64,000 nt of DNA from Parapristionchus giblindavisi (lineage: Eukaryota; Nematoda; Chromadorea; Rhabditida; Diplogasteridae). The notes under the pieces were generated by a model. That model did not search any database, was not told the origin of the DNA, and saw only the letters and a list, made by a program, of their open reading frames with translations. Within the stretch, counting starts at the first letter, position 1. The number at the start of each line of letters is the position of its first letter. Location of the stretch: NCBI GenBank assembly GCA_943737045.1, contig CALSFV010000655.1, forward strand, positions 310,001 through 374,000, read 5' to 3'. Shown here piece after piece: positions 33,871 through 45,500 of the stretch. A program made the position numbers and the translations under genes.

Positions 33871-34690
33871 TGTGGGATAACTTCCATAGGATGTGGGAAT
33901 TGTTGGGTTTCTCCGGACAGTCACGATCAGGCGAAATACAAAAATTAATTATTAAATAATCAAAAAAGGCCGATCGCAAGTGCCCGAAAAGAGTAGTTGT
34001 ACAATTAGCGGTTTTGAAGGGAGCCACCCAGTAGGAACAATGGACTTTGGGAAGTCAATAAGCGGATCTGAAACCAATCGCCATAGTCAGATTCTCTAGT
34101 CAATTGAGAGAGTATGGCTAGAGCGGAAATGCTTGGGTTTTCCTTTAAGGAAGGGACAGATGTCTCTGCATGGACGAAATTTGACTGGACAGTAAAATAT
34201 GTAATATAAATAAAGCCAAATAATCGTGCATGCAAAAACAAACTAATTCTGAGGTTAGTGAAAGGGGCGGAGCTTAACTTTGTAGGGGCATAGAAATAGG
34301 GATAACTTCCACAGGAGGTGTCACAGAATCTGTGATGGTCGGTGATCTCCGAACAGACAAATATTGGACTCTAAATAGAATAAATAATACTTAAATATAA
34401 TAAAAGAGAGTCCCAATAATTTGCGTGCGCGAAAAGACGTTCTACTTCTGATCTTCAATGCACACTTTGAAAGCAATGCATATTTTTAGTTTAAAAGGGG
34501 GTTATAACTACAGGGGGCCTAAAAAGTGGGATAACTTCCACAGGAAGTGTCACATTATCTGTGATGGTAGGTGATCTTCGAACTGACAAAAGTGGACTCT
34601 AAATACAAAAATAAACAAAAAAAAATTAAAAAAGAGTACCAGCGATCGTGGGAACGAAAATACATTCTGAATCTCAAGAGGACCATGATT
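33870..34690. repeat. Degenerate tandem repeat, about three units of 215-230 bp
   Basis: GTGGGATAACTTCCA (near 33876), GGATAACTTCCACAGGAGGTG (34302) and GGATAACTTCCACAGGAAGTG (34530) start similar units; the last two continue TCACA..ATCTGTGATGG..GGTGATCT.CGAAC..ACAAA and AGTGGACTCTAAATA. Between the first and second a decayed hairpin MITE copy lies at 34030-34160. Confidence 0.7.
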
Positions 34691-34943
34691 ATTGGAAGAT
34701 GATGAAAACGGTAAGTTAAGGAATTGTACTTAAGACTTAATTAAAGAGACTTAAGGAATACGAACTGAAAACTTAAAATTAATACAGATTAAAGTGGGAA
34801 AAGATATAATAAGCAGACAAATGAAAAGCAAAATCGGAGTTGAAGGGATAGGATGGGAATAATTCGCAGCAGTGAAATAAAGACTACTAGTCAATCAACT
34901 AGTAGGGAATCTACAAGTAGTGGCCATAGTGAAGTCAGGGGCT

Positions 34944-37900
34944 TTATAAGCTCTTCAGACGACTCGGAGTCATTAAGGCGCAGCTGCCGAACAGTCCACG
35001 CAGCTTCTTCTTGTGAAGAAGACACTGACACGTTGATCTGAAACTTTATACTTAGTATCAAGACTTAAGCACTTAAAGACTTAAGGTTGACTAGGTACGA
35101 ACCTTAGCGAGCGAGAGATCTTGAAGTTCTTGCGAGCACAGTCGTTCATCGCGTCATTGAACGAGGGAATGGGCGGCAGGCGAATGGTGCAACTGGAAAA
35201 CACAGACTACAGTAACCCTGATAATTCACAGCACATAGCTTTTACCGTAGCCAAGTGTAACATCTACCGTAACTATGGAATTATCGTAATCTTACTTGTT
35301 CTTTCTGAAGCACGCTAACAGACGTTTGTGGACGCAGTGTTTCGAACAATGATAGAAATGATTGAATCCGGCCAGCAATTGATGAGCTTTCCGTAGCACC
35401 GGCATTGACTTCTACAAGAAGAATACGATATTCATTTTTCTAATTATTGATTAATTTTATTTGATTATCGATTGATTTTGACTAAATATCGATCTAGTTA
35501 CTTTTGGATACTCCTTATTGAGAATGAACTTGGTCTTGACATAGTCTTCGTGTTCTTTAGCCTCCAAGAAGTTGGTCGCGTTTCCGGAGGAACAACTGAA
35601 AGTAAACTTATTGACTTAAGGAGACTTAAAAGGCGTTCTCGCTAAGACGGCAAGTAAAGTGGCACAGTTGGTGAAAATCGTTTCTATGCGCTCAAACTTC
35701 ACAGTTGGAGTGCCTAGGGGTGGGATACACTTCAGCCAAAAAGTTGGACTCCAAAAGTGATCTTTGATCTTTGATCTCGCGAAAAAAAATTTTTTGACTT
35801 GCATATCGTGTTATATACCATTCGAAAGAGCGCAAAAAGTTATACTTATGGTTAAATTTTAAAAGTGATTGGTCAACTACATAGCCCATAATGCGCGAAA
35901 AACCAATTTTTTGGAACATTTTTCATGTTCAAAAAAATAAATCACCACTTTACGATAATCTCCGGGGAAATTCATTTACGCTATCTTGTAGCAAATTTAA
36001 TGTAGAATTTAATAAAAATATTTCGAGAAAAATCTAAATACTCTATTTACGTTTTTTCGAGCAAATCTATCGCCCGATTTTAGCTCACAGGTTCGAATCC
36101 CACCAAGAGCAAGGTTTTTTGCAGATTTTTCACAGACATACCAATGCTGCCCGAGGCTTTTCTTAGTGCATACGGTCTTCAGAAAGTTGTTTCATTGACA
36201 AATTAAGCGAATAAAGTGTAAAACTGACAAGTCATTGAAAGAAAATGTATTTTATATGATTCTCAATTAGTTCGGTATAATATCTTCGACTTCAATAATC
36301 TCTATATCTTCATCGATGTCAAATACGTCATCTAGGTTTGTCATAATAGATTCCACTACAAAGTCACGATCGCTGAATAGCTCGAGAGAGTTTTCCTCAT
36401 CAAAAATAAAAAGAAAGTCGCAGTGCAAATCCGGGGGGCGCCCGTTTCGGCAACGAGTTATAAATCGGTTGGGAGATGGTCTATGGAAACAAAAGTTGTA
36501 CCATTGTTATCAGTAGTGGTGTACGGTATGGTGCTACCGTAAGCGTCGGGAATCGTGAACTGATTTTTTTAGTCTACCCATGACCCGGGTTTCATGGTTG
36601 AAAATGGCCAACGTCGAAAAATTCATGATTACCCGAGATCAAATACTAATTGCAATTATATCAATAGTGAGCCAACTTTTATCTTTATGGATACCGTAAC
36701 CCGTACTACCGTAATCTAGCTACCGTAACCTGCAATAATATGGCCAAATGCACTTCAAATCCCGTTTTGATTACGGTAGTTGGGGTTACGATAACCAGAA
36801 AGATAAAAGTTGGCTCACTATTGATATAATGGCAACAAGTATTTGGTCTCGAAGTATCATGAATTTTTCGACTTCGGTCATTTTCAACCATGAACCCCGG
36901 GTCATGGGTCGACTAAAAAAATCAGTTCACGATTCCCGACGGCTACGGTAGCACCATACCGTACACCACTACTGATAACAATGGTACAACTTTTGTTTCC
37001 ATAGACTATCACCCAACTGATTTATAACTCGTTGCCGAAACGGGCGCCCCCGCAAATCCTCATCAGTATGCTCATATATCTCATCTTCATGTTCATCTTC
37101 GTTATCTTCATCATTGCTATTATCAGATACTTCTTCATGTTCATTGAACACCATTTCATCATCTTCTCTTACCGGTTCATGGTCCCATAATTCATCATGA
37201 TTGCTCAGAGTGTATTCTTCAGTATCCTCGCTGTCGCTTAGTGATCTCTTCGTCCGCCTTTCTCTCTTCTTCCGCGCTGCACCTCTTTTCGATTTTCTCT
37301 TCTTAGTGGCGTTTTTGGGTCCTTTCCTTCCCTTATTTTCGCAAGCAGCAGCTCTGTCCGCCTCGATGCGCGAATAAATGAATTAAAGGGAGAGTATCCC
37401 ATAAAAATATTGATTGAAGTTCCGAAAATGTTCGTACGTGAAATTTTGTCCCACCACGAATTGACGAACTATCATACTGTAGTTTTTGAAAATCGCCATT
37501 GATATCTATGCCGGGGCAGTGCAAAAACATAGTGAACGAGAAAAGATAGGCTGGATAGGAAGCGACTCGCCTTCTATCCAATCAATTTTGGCCAATCGAT
37601 AGTTGATTGTCACAAGGAATAGGCTGACATCTGCACGGCGGTTCATTGGAGGACAACTCCTACATTTAACTTTGGCTTGAAGCCTCCCGCACTATGAAAA
37701 ATCAGCAAAGTTGATTTGCACCGAGCTGGATTCGAACCCACGAGGTTCGGATCGCCACACAAAAGCTTTAGCCACTAAACCATATCAGCATGTGTCGCAA
37801 CTCTTAAAACTCGATGATAGCTCTAGTCTGAAGCGTCGTATGGCGAGCAGCGCTCATTCATATCGTATCTAACTTTCGCGCCGGGAGGATCCCTCAGTTT

Positions 37901-40610
37901 GCGATACTCAGTTTGAGATTGCGGGAGCTCCTTAGTTACTATCATTGAACCGCCGTGATCTGATCTGTCTCATAATACAACCCGTGAATACAAAGCGATC
38001 ATAGATAGGCATAGAACTTTCCTAGTAAACATCTGTCTATTGATGGCCTAGTGGTCTACGGCGCGCTCAAAGGCCGCAGCTGACGGGTTCAACCATCACT
38101 TTGGGTCGTGATTTTTGCTGATTTCTATGATATATTCTAGTTCGACTTTTCCGTATGGGGATCTCCCGCGAATTTGAACATATAATTCTCCAAGGGATAC
38201 CGTCCCTTTAATCTGTCTCGATGTAAGTCTCTCTTCTGCTCTGAATCTTCTGGAGCCATCTGGGTTCAGGGCTTCTCGCATGCGTTCTCCTCCTTCCTCT
38301 GGCGAGATCTTGTTTCCACGATGAATTCCTAGATATATCTACATCTTAACTTATTCACACATTACAGTGCATAAAGAAAATGCATTAGTCACGAGATCTG
38401 AGTTAGAAAAAGAGCTACAACGCGGTGTATTCGCGAAAATTAAGATACAATACAATAGTACGAATATTTGGTATATAAAGCCAATTAAACGAGTAAAAAT
38501 TGATAAAATAGATTTTAAAATGTTTAATTACACAAAGGCAATTCTCGGGCAGCATTGGTATGTCTGTGAAAAATCTGCAAAAAACCTTGCTCTTGGTGGG
38601 ATTCGAACCTGTGAGCTAAAATCGGGCGATAGATTTGCTCGAAAAAACGTAAATAGAGTATTTAGATTTTTCTCGAAATATTTTTATTAAATTCTACATT
38701 AAATTTGCTACAAGATAGCGTAAATGAATTTCCCCGGAGATTATCGTAAAGTGGTGATTTATTTTTTTGAACATGAAAAATGTTCCAAAAAATTGGTTTT
38801 TCGCGCATTATGGGCTATGTAGTTGACCAATCACTGAAAATTTTACCATAAGTATAACGTTTTGCGCTCTTTCGAATGGTATATAACACGTTAGGCAAAT
38901 CAAAAAATTTTTTTCGCGAGATCAAAGATCAAAGATCACTTTTGGAGTCCAACTTTTTGGCTGAAGTGTATCCCACCCCTAGGCACTCCAACTGTGAAGT
39001 TTGAGCGCATAGAAACGATTTTCACCAACTGTGCCATCTTCCCTCCCGTTTACTGCATTCTTACCGAGAACGCCTTTTAACTTAAGTTCTGGGATACTTA
39101 TTGCTAATAACAAGAGTGTTTTAAGCTAGTCCTAAGGTAATCAATCAGCCAATCAATATTTATCATCGCGAAGTTGGTTCGAAATAAGTCATAACAAGTC
39201 ACAATCTAATTTCATAATATGTAAATTATCTCTCTATCCACATTTTTCTAACGCTCACTGGTTGCCACGGTCGATCGCGTTTTTTAGCGGTAACGTTACT
39301 TAGCGATTAAGTGCGTCTTAAGGTTAAGTTAAGTCCTAAATCATGCTTACTAGTTGCCTAGGAAGGACTCGAGACAAGTCTCCGCATGGGTGATACCGTC
39401 TTGATTTTTCTCGAAACAGTCCATGTATGATTCCGTATCATTTCCGAGAAACTGAAAATAAAAAATAAAATGGCAAAAAAAATAAAAAGAGATTATTTTC
39501 TTAAAGGCGCACCGGATCTTATTTGAAACTCTCCACTCTGGTCACACACACTCTCTCTCTCTCTCTCGCTTTCTTTGTCTACGAGAGTGTTGCGAGAGAG
39601 GAGAGTAAAATTAGCTCGAGTGCGCCTTTAAACATGTTAAACCGGTTGACTAAGTCTTTTATAGTTTATCATTTTTATAGATTTTATTACACCTCGGATA
39701 AGTAATTTTTCTCAGTATTGGAATAGACAAAAATTAAAGGGAGAGTGACCTCACTCAATGGTCTCTTCATTGTGTACACTATTTCTCTGTTCTCTAACAA
39801 TGAGAAAGCGTAGAGCGTTGAAGAGACCGTTGACAAAGGTTTCAGTCCCTTTAAGGTTCCAAAATTGGCGGGACAACTTCGCGAGGCTACTCTATCCCTA
39901 ACATCTCATTCATTCAAATGTGACTATGATATTAATAACATATCTGTGAAAATCAATATCCAATCACTGATCCACCGTAATCCTGTATAATCAATCAATA
40001 ATCTCCCACCTGCAGTTGATCATCACACTGCTCGAGACAACTCTGCGACTGCTCCATCTCCTGCCTCTTGCACTCATCGACCTCACTGCATCTGCACTGT
40101 CGTATCTACGGAGGATTACGGTAAGTGTTCGCTCGGTCAGACGGTCGGTCAGATCGCTTACCATGCCCGGCCTGAGGGTGGTCGTCGCTGCAGCTACCAT
40201 TATGGGCGCGTTCGTCGTGTCGATTACGGCAGTCGAATTGTCGATGACGCAATCGGGCGCCTCAAACTCTTCCAGAGACATGGTATCGTTCGCCTCCAAT
40301 AGTCCGATCACTTCGTCCTGTGCGGATTATTGATTGGATACGGTAATAGCTACAGTAATCTATAGATTATTGATTATTTACTTACCATAACAGTGGTCCC
40401 GCTCAGAGCCATTGCTGGAGTCGTGGTGTACTCATCGGTAAACGTCGTACCGTTATCATCATTCGGGGTTACGGTAGTCGTCGTACCGTTATCATAGGAT
40501 ACGGTAGATGTCGCGGGGATCTTGGCGATGTTGAATAGTTTGAGGGTTTTGGAGCTGGATAGAGAAATGAGGACTACTAAGACTAAAATCCGGCCATAGA
40601 GCCTCATCAT
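34944..40610 (-). CDS. Secreted cysteine-rich nematode protein, about 323 residues
   Basis: Eight minus-strand exons join with consistent phases: 40610-40386, 40317-40162, 40105-40010, 39451-39351, 35595-35502, 35411-35296, 35192-35103, 35037-34944 (324 codons with stop). It starts MMRLYGRILVLVVLISLSSS, a clear signal peptide. Residues 30-127 are Thr-rich with NGT and NST glycosylation sites. After that come repeated cysteines: QCRCSEVDECK, SCLEQCDD, DCFEK, TCLES, YCSS, HCSKHCVHKRLLACF, NCTIRLP, DCARK, TCQCLLHKKK and GSCAL. Spaced C-x3-C pairs on helical segments resemble nematode extracellular cysteine-rich families such as the CPG4-type domain, but I do not claim that match. It is probably an extracellular protein. 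Start: an in-frame ATG at 40673 overlaps the TATA box, so 40610 is preferred. Intron 4 (3.75 kb) contains the palindrome at 35626-39080; intron 3 holds two MITEs. Confidence 0.85.
36430..37060. repeat. Inner palindrome of the 3.45-kb element
   Basis: 36430-36725 and 36745-37060 are inverted copies sharing GGCGCCCGTTTCGGCAACGA, CCATTGTTATCAGTAGTGG, GATTTTTTTAGTC.ACCCATGA and AAGATAAAAGTTGGCTCAC-type stretches. Several TACGGTA / TACCGTA words lie at its centre (36690-36785). Confidence 0.85.
36969..37382 (-). CDS. Unrecognised open frame, basic then acidic, in a mobile element
   Basis: After an in-frame stop the minus-strand frame is open for about 137 codons. It has a lysine/arginine-rich part (KNATKKRKSKRGAARKKRER at about 37325-37260), then an acidic part (SLSDSEDTEE, NSNDEDNEDEHEDE), and ends RPFRQRVINQLGDSLWKQ..YHCYQ. 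The last 27 residues recur, inverted, at the other side of the inner palindrome (36430-36516, plus strand). No ATG lies near the 5' end of the frame (first ATG at 37154). The composition resembles nuclear proteins or the N-terminal region of some transposases, but no catalytic motif is visible. Probably a captured or decayed coding fragment. Confidence 0.3.
   Translation of the reverse strand, partial: FIYSRIEADRAAACENKGRKGPKNATKKRKSKRGAARKKRERRTKRSLSDSEDTEEYTLSNHDELWDHEPVREDDEMVFNEHEEVSDNSNDEDNEDEHEDEIYEHTDEDLRGRPFRQRVINQLGDSLWKQKLYHCYQ
37726..37792 (-). other. tRNA-like sequence
   Basis: On the minus strand TGGTTTAGTGGCTAAAGC resembles an A box/D arm and GTGGGTTCGAATCCAGC a B box/T arm, with about 25 bases between. 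The T arm is convincing; the acceptor stem and anticodon arm are not. Likely a tRNA-derived repeat. Confidence 0.5.
38040..38102 (+). other. tRNA-like sequence
   Basis: GATGGCCTAGTGGTCTACGG (A-box-like) and GACGGGTTCAACCATC (B-box-like) are about 30 bases apart. It also lies in the centre of the 3.45-kb palindrome. No full cloverleaf found. Confidence 0.4.
39501..39631. mobile_element. Complete hairpin MITE, TTAA-flanked
   Basis: TTAAAGGCGCACCGG at the left and GAGTGCGCCTTTAA at the right, with TTAA edges; inside, ACTCTCCACTCTGG and (CT)n then CGCTTTCTTTG, with GAGAGAGGAGAGT pairing back. Intron 3 of the secreted-protein gene. Best-preserved member of a family with copies near 10360, 19870, 32265, 43000, 46450, 47500 and 51250. 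Confidence 0.85.
39734..39854. mobile_element. Complete hairpin MITE of a second TTAA family
   Basis: TTAAAGGGAGAGTGACCTC at the left and GTCCCTTTAA at the right; the stem pairs CAATGGTCTCTTCA with TGAAGAGACCGTTG around ACTATTTCTCTGTTCTC. Same intron as the previous element. A better copy is at 52369-52488. Confidence 0.8.
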
Positions 40611-40672
40611 TCGATCGAGACTGAACAATTTCTGTGTAGAGACACGGCGTTGGGTGCATGAGGCTCCGCCCA

Positions 40673-40678
40673 TTTATA
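40673..40678 (-). promoter_or_regulatory. TATA box of the secreted-protein gene
   Basis: TATAAA on the minus strand, 63 bases upstream of the preferred ATG (40610). An upstream in-frame ATG overlaps it (TATAAATG), which would lie before the expected transcription start. Confidence 0.65.
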
Positions 40679-40734
40679 TGCCAATCTCTCCCAACCTTGC
40701 GCAAGCCATCACTTACTCTCCCTGCGACCTGGGT

Positions 40735-40850
40735 CAACGAGGGGAAGAGAGGGGGAGAAAAGAAGAAATCTAGAGGGAGAGAGAAGGGGAGGAAGAGGAA
40801 GAGAGACATAAGGAGAGGCCGAGAAAGGAGAGGGAGAGGCAGAGAAACAA
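40735..40850. repeat. GA-rich low-complexity tract upstream of the gene
   Basis: GAGGGGAAGAGAGGGGGAGA and similar purine-rich sequence on the plus strand (CT-rich on the coding strand), upstream of the TATA box; common at nematode promoters. Confidence 0.6.
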
Positions 40851-40962
40851 GCGGAATAGAAGTCCTCTTTGCTTGTGACGGAACGAATATGCAATCAATC
40901 GATTCTAGTATTTCTCATAAAAGTACATACACTTGGCTATGCCCTTTGTTTTTTTCTGATCT

Positions 40963-41257
40963 TTAAAGAAGGGGACCCATGAGTTGGCATGACTGACTCC
41001 CGCCGCGATAAGCATGCTGGCTGTTGTTTATATTATATGGTAATTGGCGTAAGGGATAATGAGAAAATGAGAGAGAAAGTATGCAAATTCGATGAGCACT
41101 CTCTACATGCCTTGAAAGTTGTACTTTCAATGCTCATAGTGAGCTTTAAACATATCGGGAATCAATATCAGATATGTCTTTCGATTCGTGTGATGAATCT
41201 CTATCATACTATCCGAACAGTCTTATTACGAAAAAACTCGTTGGTCTCCATCTTTAA
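40963..41257. mobile_element. TTAA-flanked MITE, copy 1 of a 290-bp family
   Basis: The ends are TTAAAGAAGGGGACCCATGAG and CTCGTTGGTCTCCATCTTTAA, imperfect inverted repeats with TTAA edges. The body is nearly identical to 61203-61489. Confidence 0.85.
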
Positions 41258-41800
41258 TTACTGAATTATTGATTACTGATTGAATTGAATATCTTTAATT
41301 ACGTCTCATTAGTTTCTTTTTTCTCTCGTTTACTTTCGCTATAAATAGTAATATATGGAATGTGATATTTTTATAAGATAACGTGCATACATTGAAAATA
41401 GTCAAAATCATGGAACAACAAGTATTCTCACTCATGGCAGTTTCGACCGTTTAAAAGTCCGATAAATGATATTTTTAAAAATGGAAATTTTAGATCACTA
41501 GTTCATTGTCAGACCAATTATCCTCTTCAACAGATGCTCACTGAACAAGATGAATGAAGAATTATTCAAGACAGAAGTGCGTTTGTATCATTGCGAATTT
41601 ATATGATTTATTATTTTTCATAAATAACATTGTATTTGTTTTAGCACTTCGATGTGTTCCACTACGACCGATCATCATAATTATTAATTGATTTATCGAT
41701 TTTAGCATTAATTAACAGTGAGAGATTGCAATCAATACCTCATTGCACTACATTGATACAATACTTTAATCGACTTTAGGGAGCCCTGTAAACAATCTCT
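41258..41800. other. No gene seen
   Basis: AT-rich spacer between the secreted-protein gene and amph-1. Confidence 0.5.
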
Positions 41801-41807
41801 TCATTAT

Positions 41808-41952
41808 CGGAATCCATGCAGCTTGACATTGACTTTGCCCGACAAACGTGACGTCATAACCCTAGGTGGAGACATTTCTCTCAAAAAAATCCTCCCCTAC
41901 GGTAGTGACATCACGTTTGCCAGGAATAAAGATTGCCAAGCTTCATGGATCG
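41808..41952. repeat. Imperfect inverted repeat
   Basis: CCATGCAGCTTGACA..GACAAACGTGACGTCA pairs with TGACATCACGTTTGCC..GCCAAGCTTCATGG around a short centre. The CCTGGCAAACG end resembles that of the palindrome at 8925-9056 only in part. Confidence 0.55.
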
Positions 41953-42560
41953 GCCTCAGATCACATGCTGCTTTCTCTGTGCATTGCTAACTATAAGACC
42001 GTTTACAGGGACTGCACTCCCTAAAGGTTGCACTGAACTTGAGACAAATCGATAAATTGATAATGAATACAAAGAATCGATAATTAAGCATTTTGAGTAA
42101 GATTAAATCATTGAAGCACAATCTATATGCAAAACATGGTGAAAACATTGAGACAGCATAAGGAGGGGGTAAAGTGTAAGCATTTTGGCGACAAACTCGT
42201 AAAGTTTCGTGGTGAATATATCGGCATGGTAGAGGAGGGTTACGGTAGAACGGGCTGGGTTACGGTATCGATCGTGTACAGTACTTGTGATTACGGTATT
42301 GATGAAATGATGAATTTGATTAGACGACCAGAGGATTAGATGATAGTTGAACAAGGCCTTTCATTGTACTGTAGAGTCACTATCGATTGATTACTGTAAC
42401 ACAACCAGTCAATATTGTGAAAAAAACAACTTGTGAGGGGATCGATATCTCGTAGATCAGGACGGGAAAACTAAATTGATTGATGGGTCACAACCGGATC
42501 TGTGGGCGAACTGGGAATATGGGGAACCCAAAACGGGAGAAAAGAGGGGGAAACCCAAAC

Positions 42561-45500
42561 CTAAACCTGCTTGGTGAAATTCTCTGGGAACACGCCTGTA
42601 ACCATGTCAGCATTAGCACCCATCTTCCAACCATCATCCAAGTTATCCTCCGGAGTCGACTCCAAAACCTGCAATATCGATTTTCAGCAATCAATAATTC
42701 AGAAATAATTCAAAAAGTATTAATTTCTTGCTAAAGGGTGAGGCCATTTAAAAAAAAAGAATGGATAACCTTGATAGTCTCTCCGGCTGCGAAACTCAGT
42801 TCATCCGTATCGACAGCTTTGTAGTCATGTGTGGCTTGTACGGAGTACAGAATCTGTAATGTTTGAATTGACTTGTGACCTTAAGGGATAAGTCACCCTA
42901 AGACCTGAATATGATCTAAAGATCATTCAAAAGAAAGAAAACTCTCTTCGTTTGAATCGCTCTCGTGACTGTTTTTATTATCATTTCGTGACTTTTAACC
43001 GTTAAAGGACTCTCCGCTCTGGCCACACTCTCTTGCAGACAAAGAAAGCGAGAGAGTGAAGCCAGAGCGGAGTTTTAAATTAGGATGGGATATGCTTTTC
43101 AGGATACGTCAATACATCGTAACCTCAGTCAACGGTCTTTTCATAATTAGATGCTTTTGTGTGGGAAATGAATAGACCGAAGAATGTCTTTACCGTCACC
43201 TGAACCATGCTAACGCTCTAAGTCACCCTAAACATGGGCGTTCTGTTCAAGTCGAAAAGAAAAGGAAAAGTGACGAGAGAGTGTGTAAAACGAGGAGAGT
43301 TTTCTTTTCCTTTCGGGACTTTTGAACGTCACATAACATCACATCTATCTATCATGCTTTTGTGTATGCACTAACTATATTGATTGGATTGATTGATAGA
43401 GCATTTATCGACTACGACGACATTTGACACGATAATGGGGGAAAGATATGCAAGCAACAGGAACGTATATCATGCAGTTTGAAGACATAAGCGATCTTTG
43501 GAGTGTAAGAACCGTCACTGCCGTACCCAACAAATACCGCATCCGTGATCTTGGTCCAGGTTCGGACCGGTCATGGAAACCCTGAACCGAAACCGGACGG
43601 TGTTGGGTACGGTACAGCGTCGGCTACACGGTCTATCCGGTTAGTACTCTATGAAATCTCTGTTAGTGTCTGAACTAAGATTCAATCTGAACGAAAAGGA
43701 AAAATAAAATAAAATGCTACACGACAGAAATACAAACATAATACGTAGTGGATGATATTTATTAGATCGACGGGGATATCGGGAGGAAGTGGTTGGTTGG
43801 TTGGTTGGCAGCATAAGGCACGAACTACGGTAGAAGCGGGGGGAAAGTGGGCGGAGCTACAGTACCTTCCGTCCGTCTATCGTATCCTCCTTGGGTAGAT
43901 CAATCTTTTCGGCGTCGATAATCTCCTCGTCTTCGTCCTCATCAAAGGGATTCGTGGAAATTCTCGAGCCGGAACCTTTGCGCGAGCCCTCATCGATCTA
44001 CAATTATTGATTTATTGATTTTCGAGCCAATTATCGATTACCATACATTGTATTTTGTTGAGCAATCAGTAGCATAATACTACTAAACAGCATTTTTTTT
44101 GTATTGCGCAAGAGATAACAAAATGCCTTTGTTGAGTAAATTAACAAAAAGACTAAATATTCAACGTAAAATACCTTCTTAGAGTCATTACTCTTCTTAT
44201 CTTCATCACCCTCTTTGATCGCATCTTTCGGCGGTGGTGCACCGGCGAGCTTCTGGAATTTTATCTTTGAACTTTGATCTTTGATCTTTGAACTTTTGAT
44301 CACTGATCACTTACCGGGTACAGAGTGCTCTCGAACTTCTCCTCAACTACGGAGGTGCGCTTGGCCGGGGTTGGCGCCTGGTTCTCGGATACGACCGATG
44401 GCACGGGCGACGCCTGCGGTTGCGGAGACGGTTGAGGCTGAAAAGATCAAAGATCAACTCACATACCATGTTATTTAGAAAGATCGTGGGTAAAAATATT
44501 AAAAAATTTCTTGGAAAACTATAAGGAAAACTAAGAGCTAATAACGTTTTGCGAATCAAAGTTGATGAAAGGAAAGCAGGTACAAAGATCAAAATACAAA
44601 GATCAAAAATCAATGGACAAAGATCAAAGATCAAACGTACCACAGGTGATTCTGCACTGCGAGTGGGACTCTCCTCTCGTTGAGGTGTGGTCGAGAGTGC
44701 ATCTGGTCGATTGACGCGTAGTGAGTCCATCGATTGACCAAGTACGTCCAATTGGGAGACCAACTGCTTGTGTAGCTGCAATGATCAAAAGATCAAAGAT
44801 CAAACTACAAAACCACAAACTCAAAGGTCAACCATCGGAGGCATTTGAATCAAACATAATGGGATTCAGTGACCAAATATCAATTCCTCACTACAATGAT
44901 CAGAGAGCAAGTGTCTATGACCAAACAATATCATTGACAGCGACCATAGATGGCAGATCAAAGAATTTTTAAAAATCCATTACCAATGATGTTTGAATTA
45001 CGATAAAAGAATGACTATGAATGATCAAAGATCAAAGATCAAAGACCAACCTTGGCGCACTCAGTCTGATGAGTGGACCGAGAGTTGAACAGACCCTGCA
45101 GTGTGTCGACGAGGAACGTGATCCGACCGTCGTACGTCGCGGGCAGAATCTGGAATGATCAGACTACAGACTACAAAGAGCAGAGATTAAACTATAAATA
45201 TCAGAGATCCAACTACAACTATCTGAGATCAAACTACAAAAGTTATCATACCTCGAGGAGTTCCTTATTGATTTCCTTGTAGAGCGTCTCCGCCTGCTGA
45301 AGCTCAGTGAACGCCTTGGTGACCTTGGGATCAGCATCTCCCTGAACGAGGACAGAGATCAAACTATAAAGATTATAAGCCAGAGACCAAAGATCAAACT
45401 ATAAGGATCAGAGGCCAGTGATCAAAGAACAAAGTCCAAAAGCACGCACCTTCTTGCTGCTCGCCTTGAGCGAGTTGAAGTCTCGCTTGGCCGAGTCGTA

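Larger units (their letters stand above)
35626..39080. mobile_element. 3.45-kb TTAA-flanked palindromic element inside an intron
   Basis: TTAAAAGGCGTTCTCG at the left and CGAGAACGCCTTTTAA at the right are perfect inverted ends with TTAA edges. Arms of about 525 bases (35626-36155 and 38550-39080) are about 95% alike by eye and each includes a B-box-like GGTTCGAATCCC (36092-36103; inverted at about 38599-38610) and a GATCTTTGATCTTTGATC run. The 2.4-kb centre holds a second palindrome (36430-37060), an unrecognised open frame and two tRNA-like sequences. TTAA edges fit piggyBac-type insertion. Located in intron 4 of the secreted-protein gene. Confidence 0.85.

Noticed and set aside
40608..40673. 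Upstream ATG giving a 21-residue longer secreted protein (MGGASCTQRR..)
   Set aside because: The ATG overlaps the TATA box, so it would lie before the transcription start. The downstream MMRLYG start gives a clean signal peptide.
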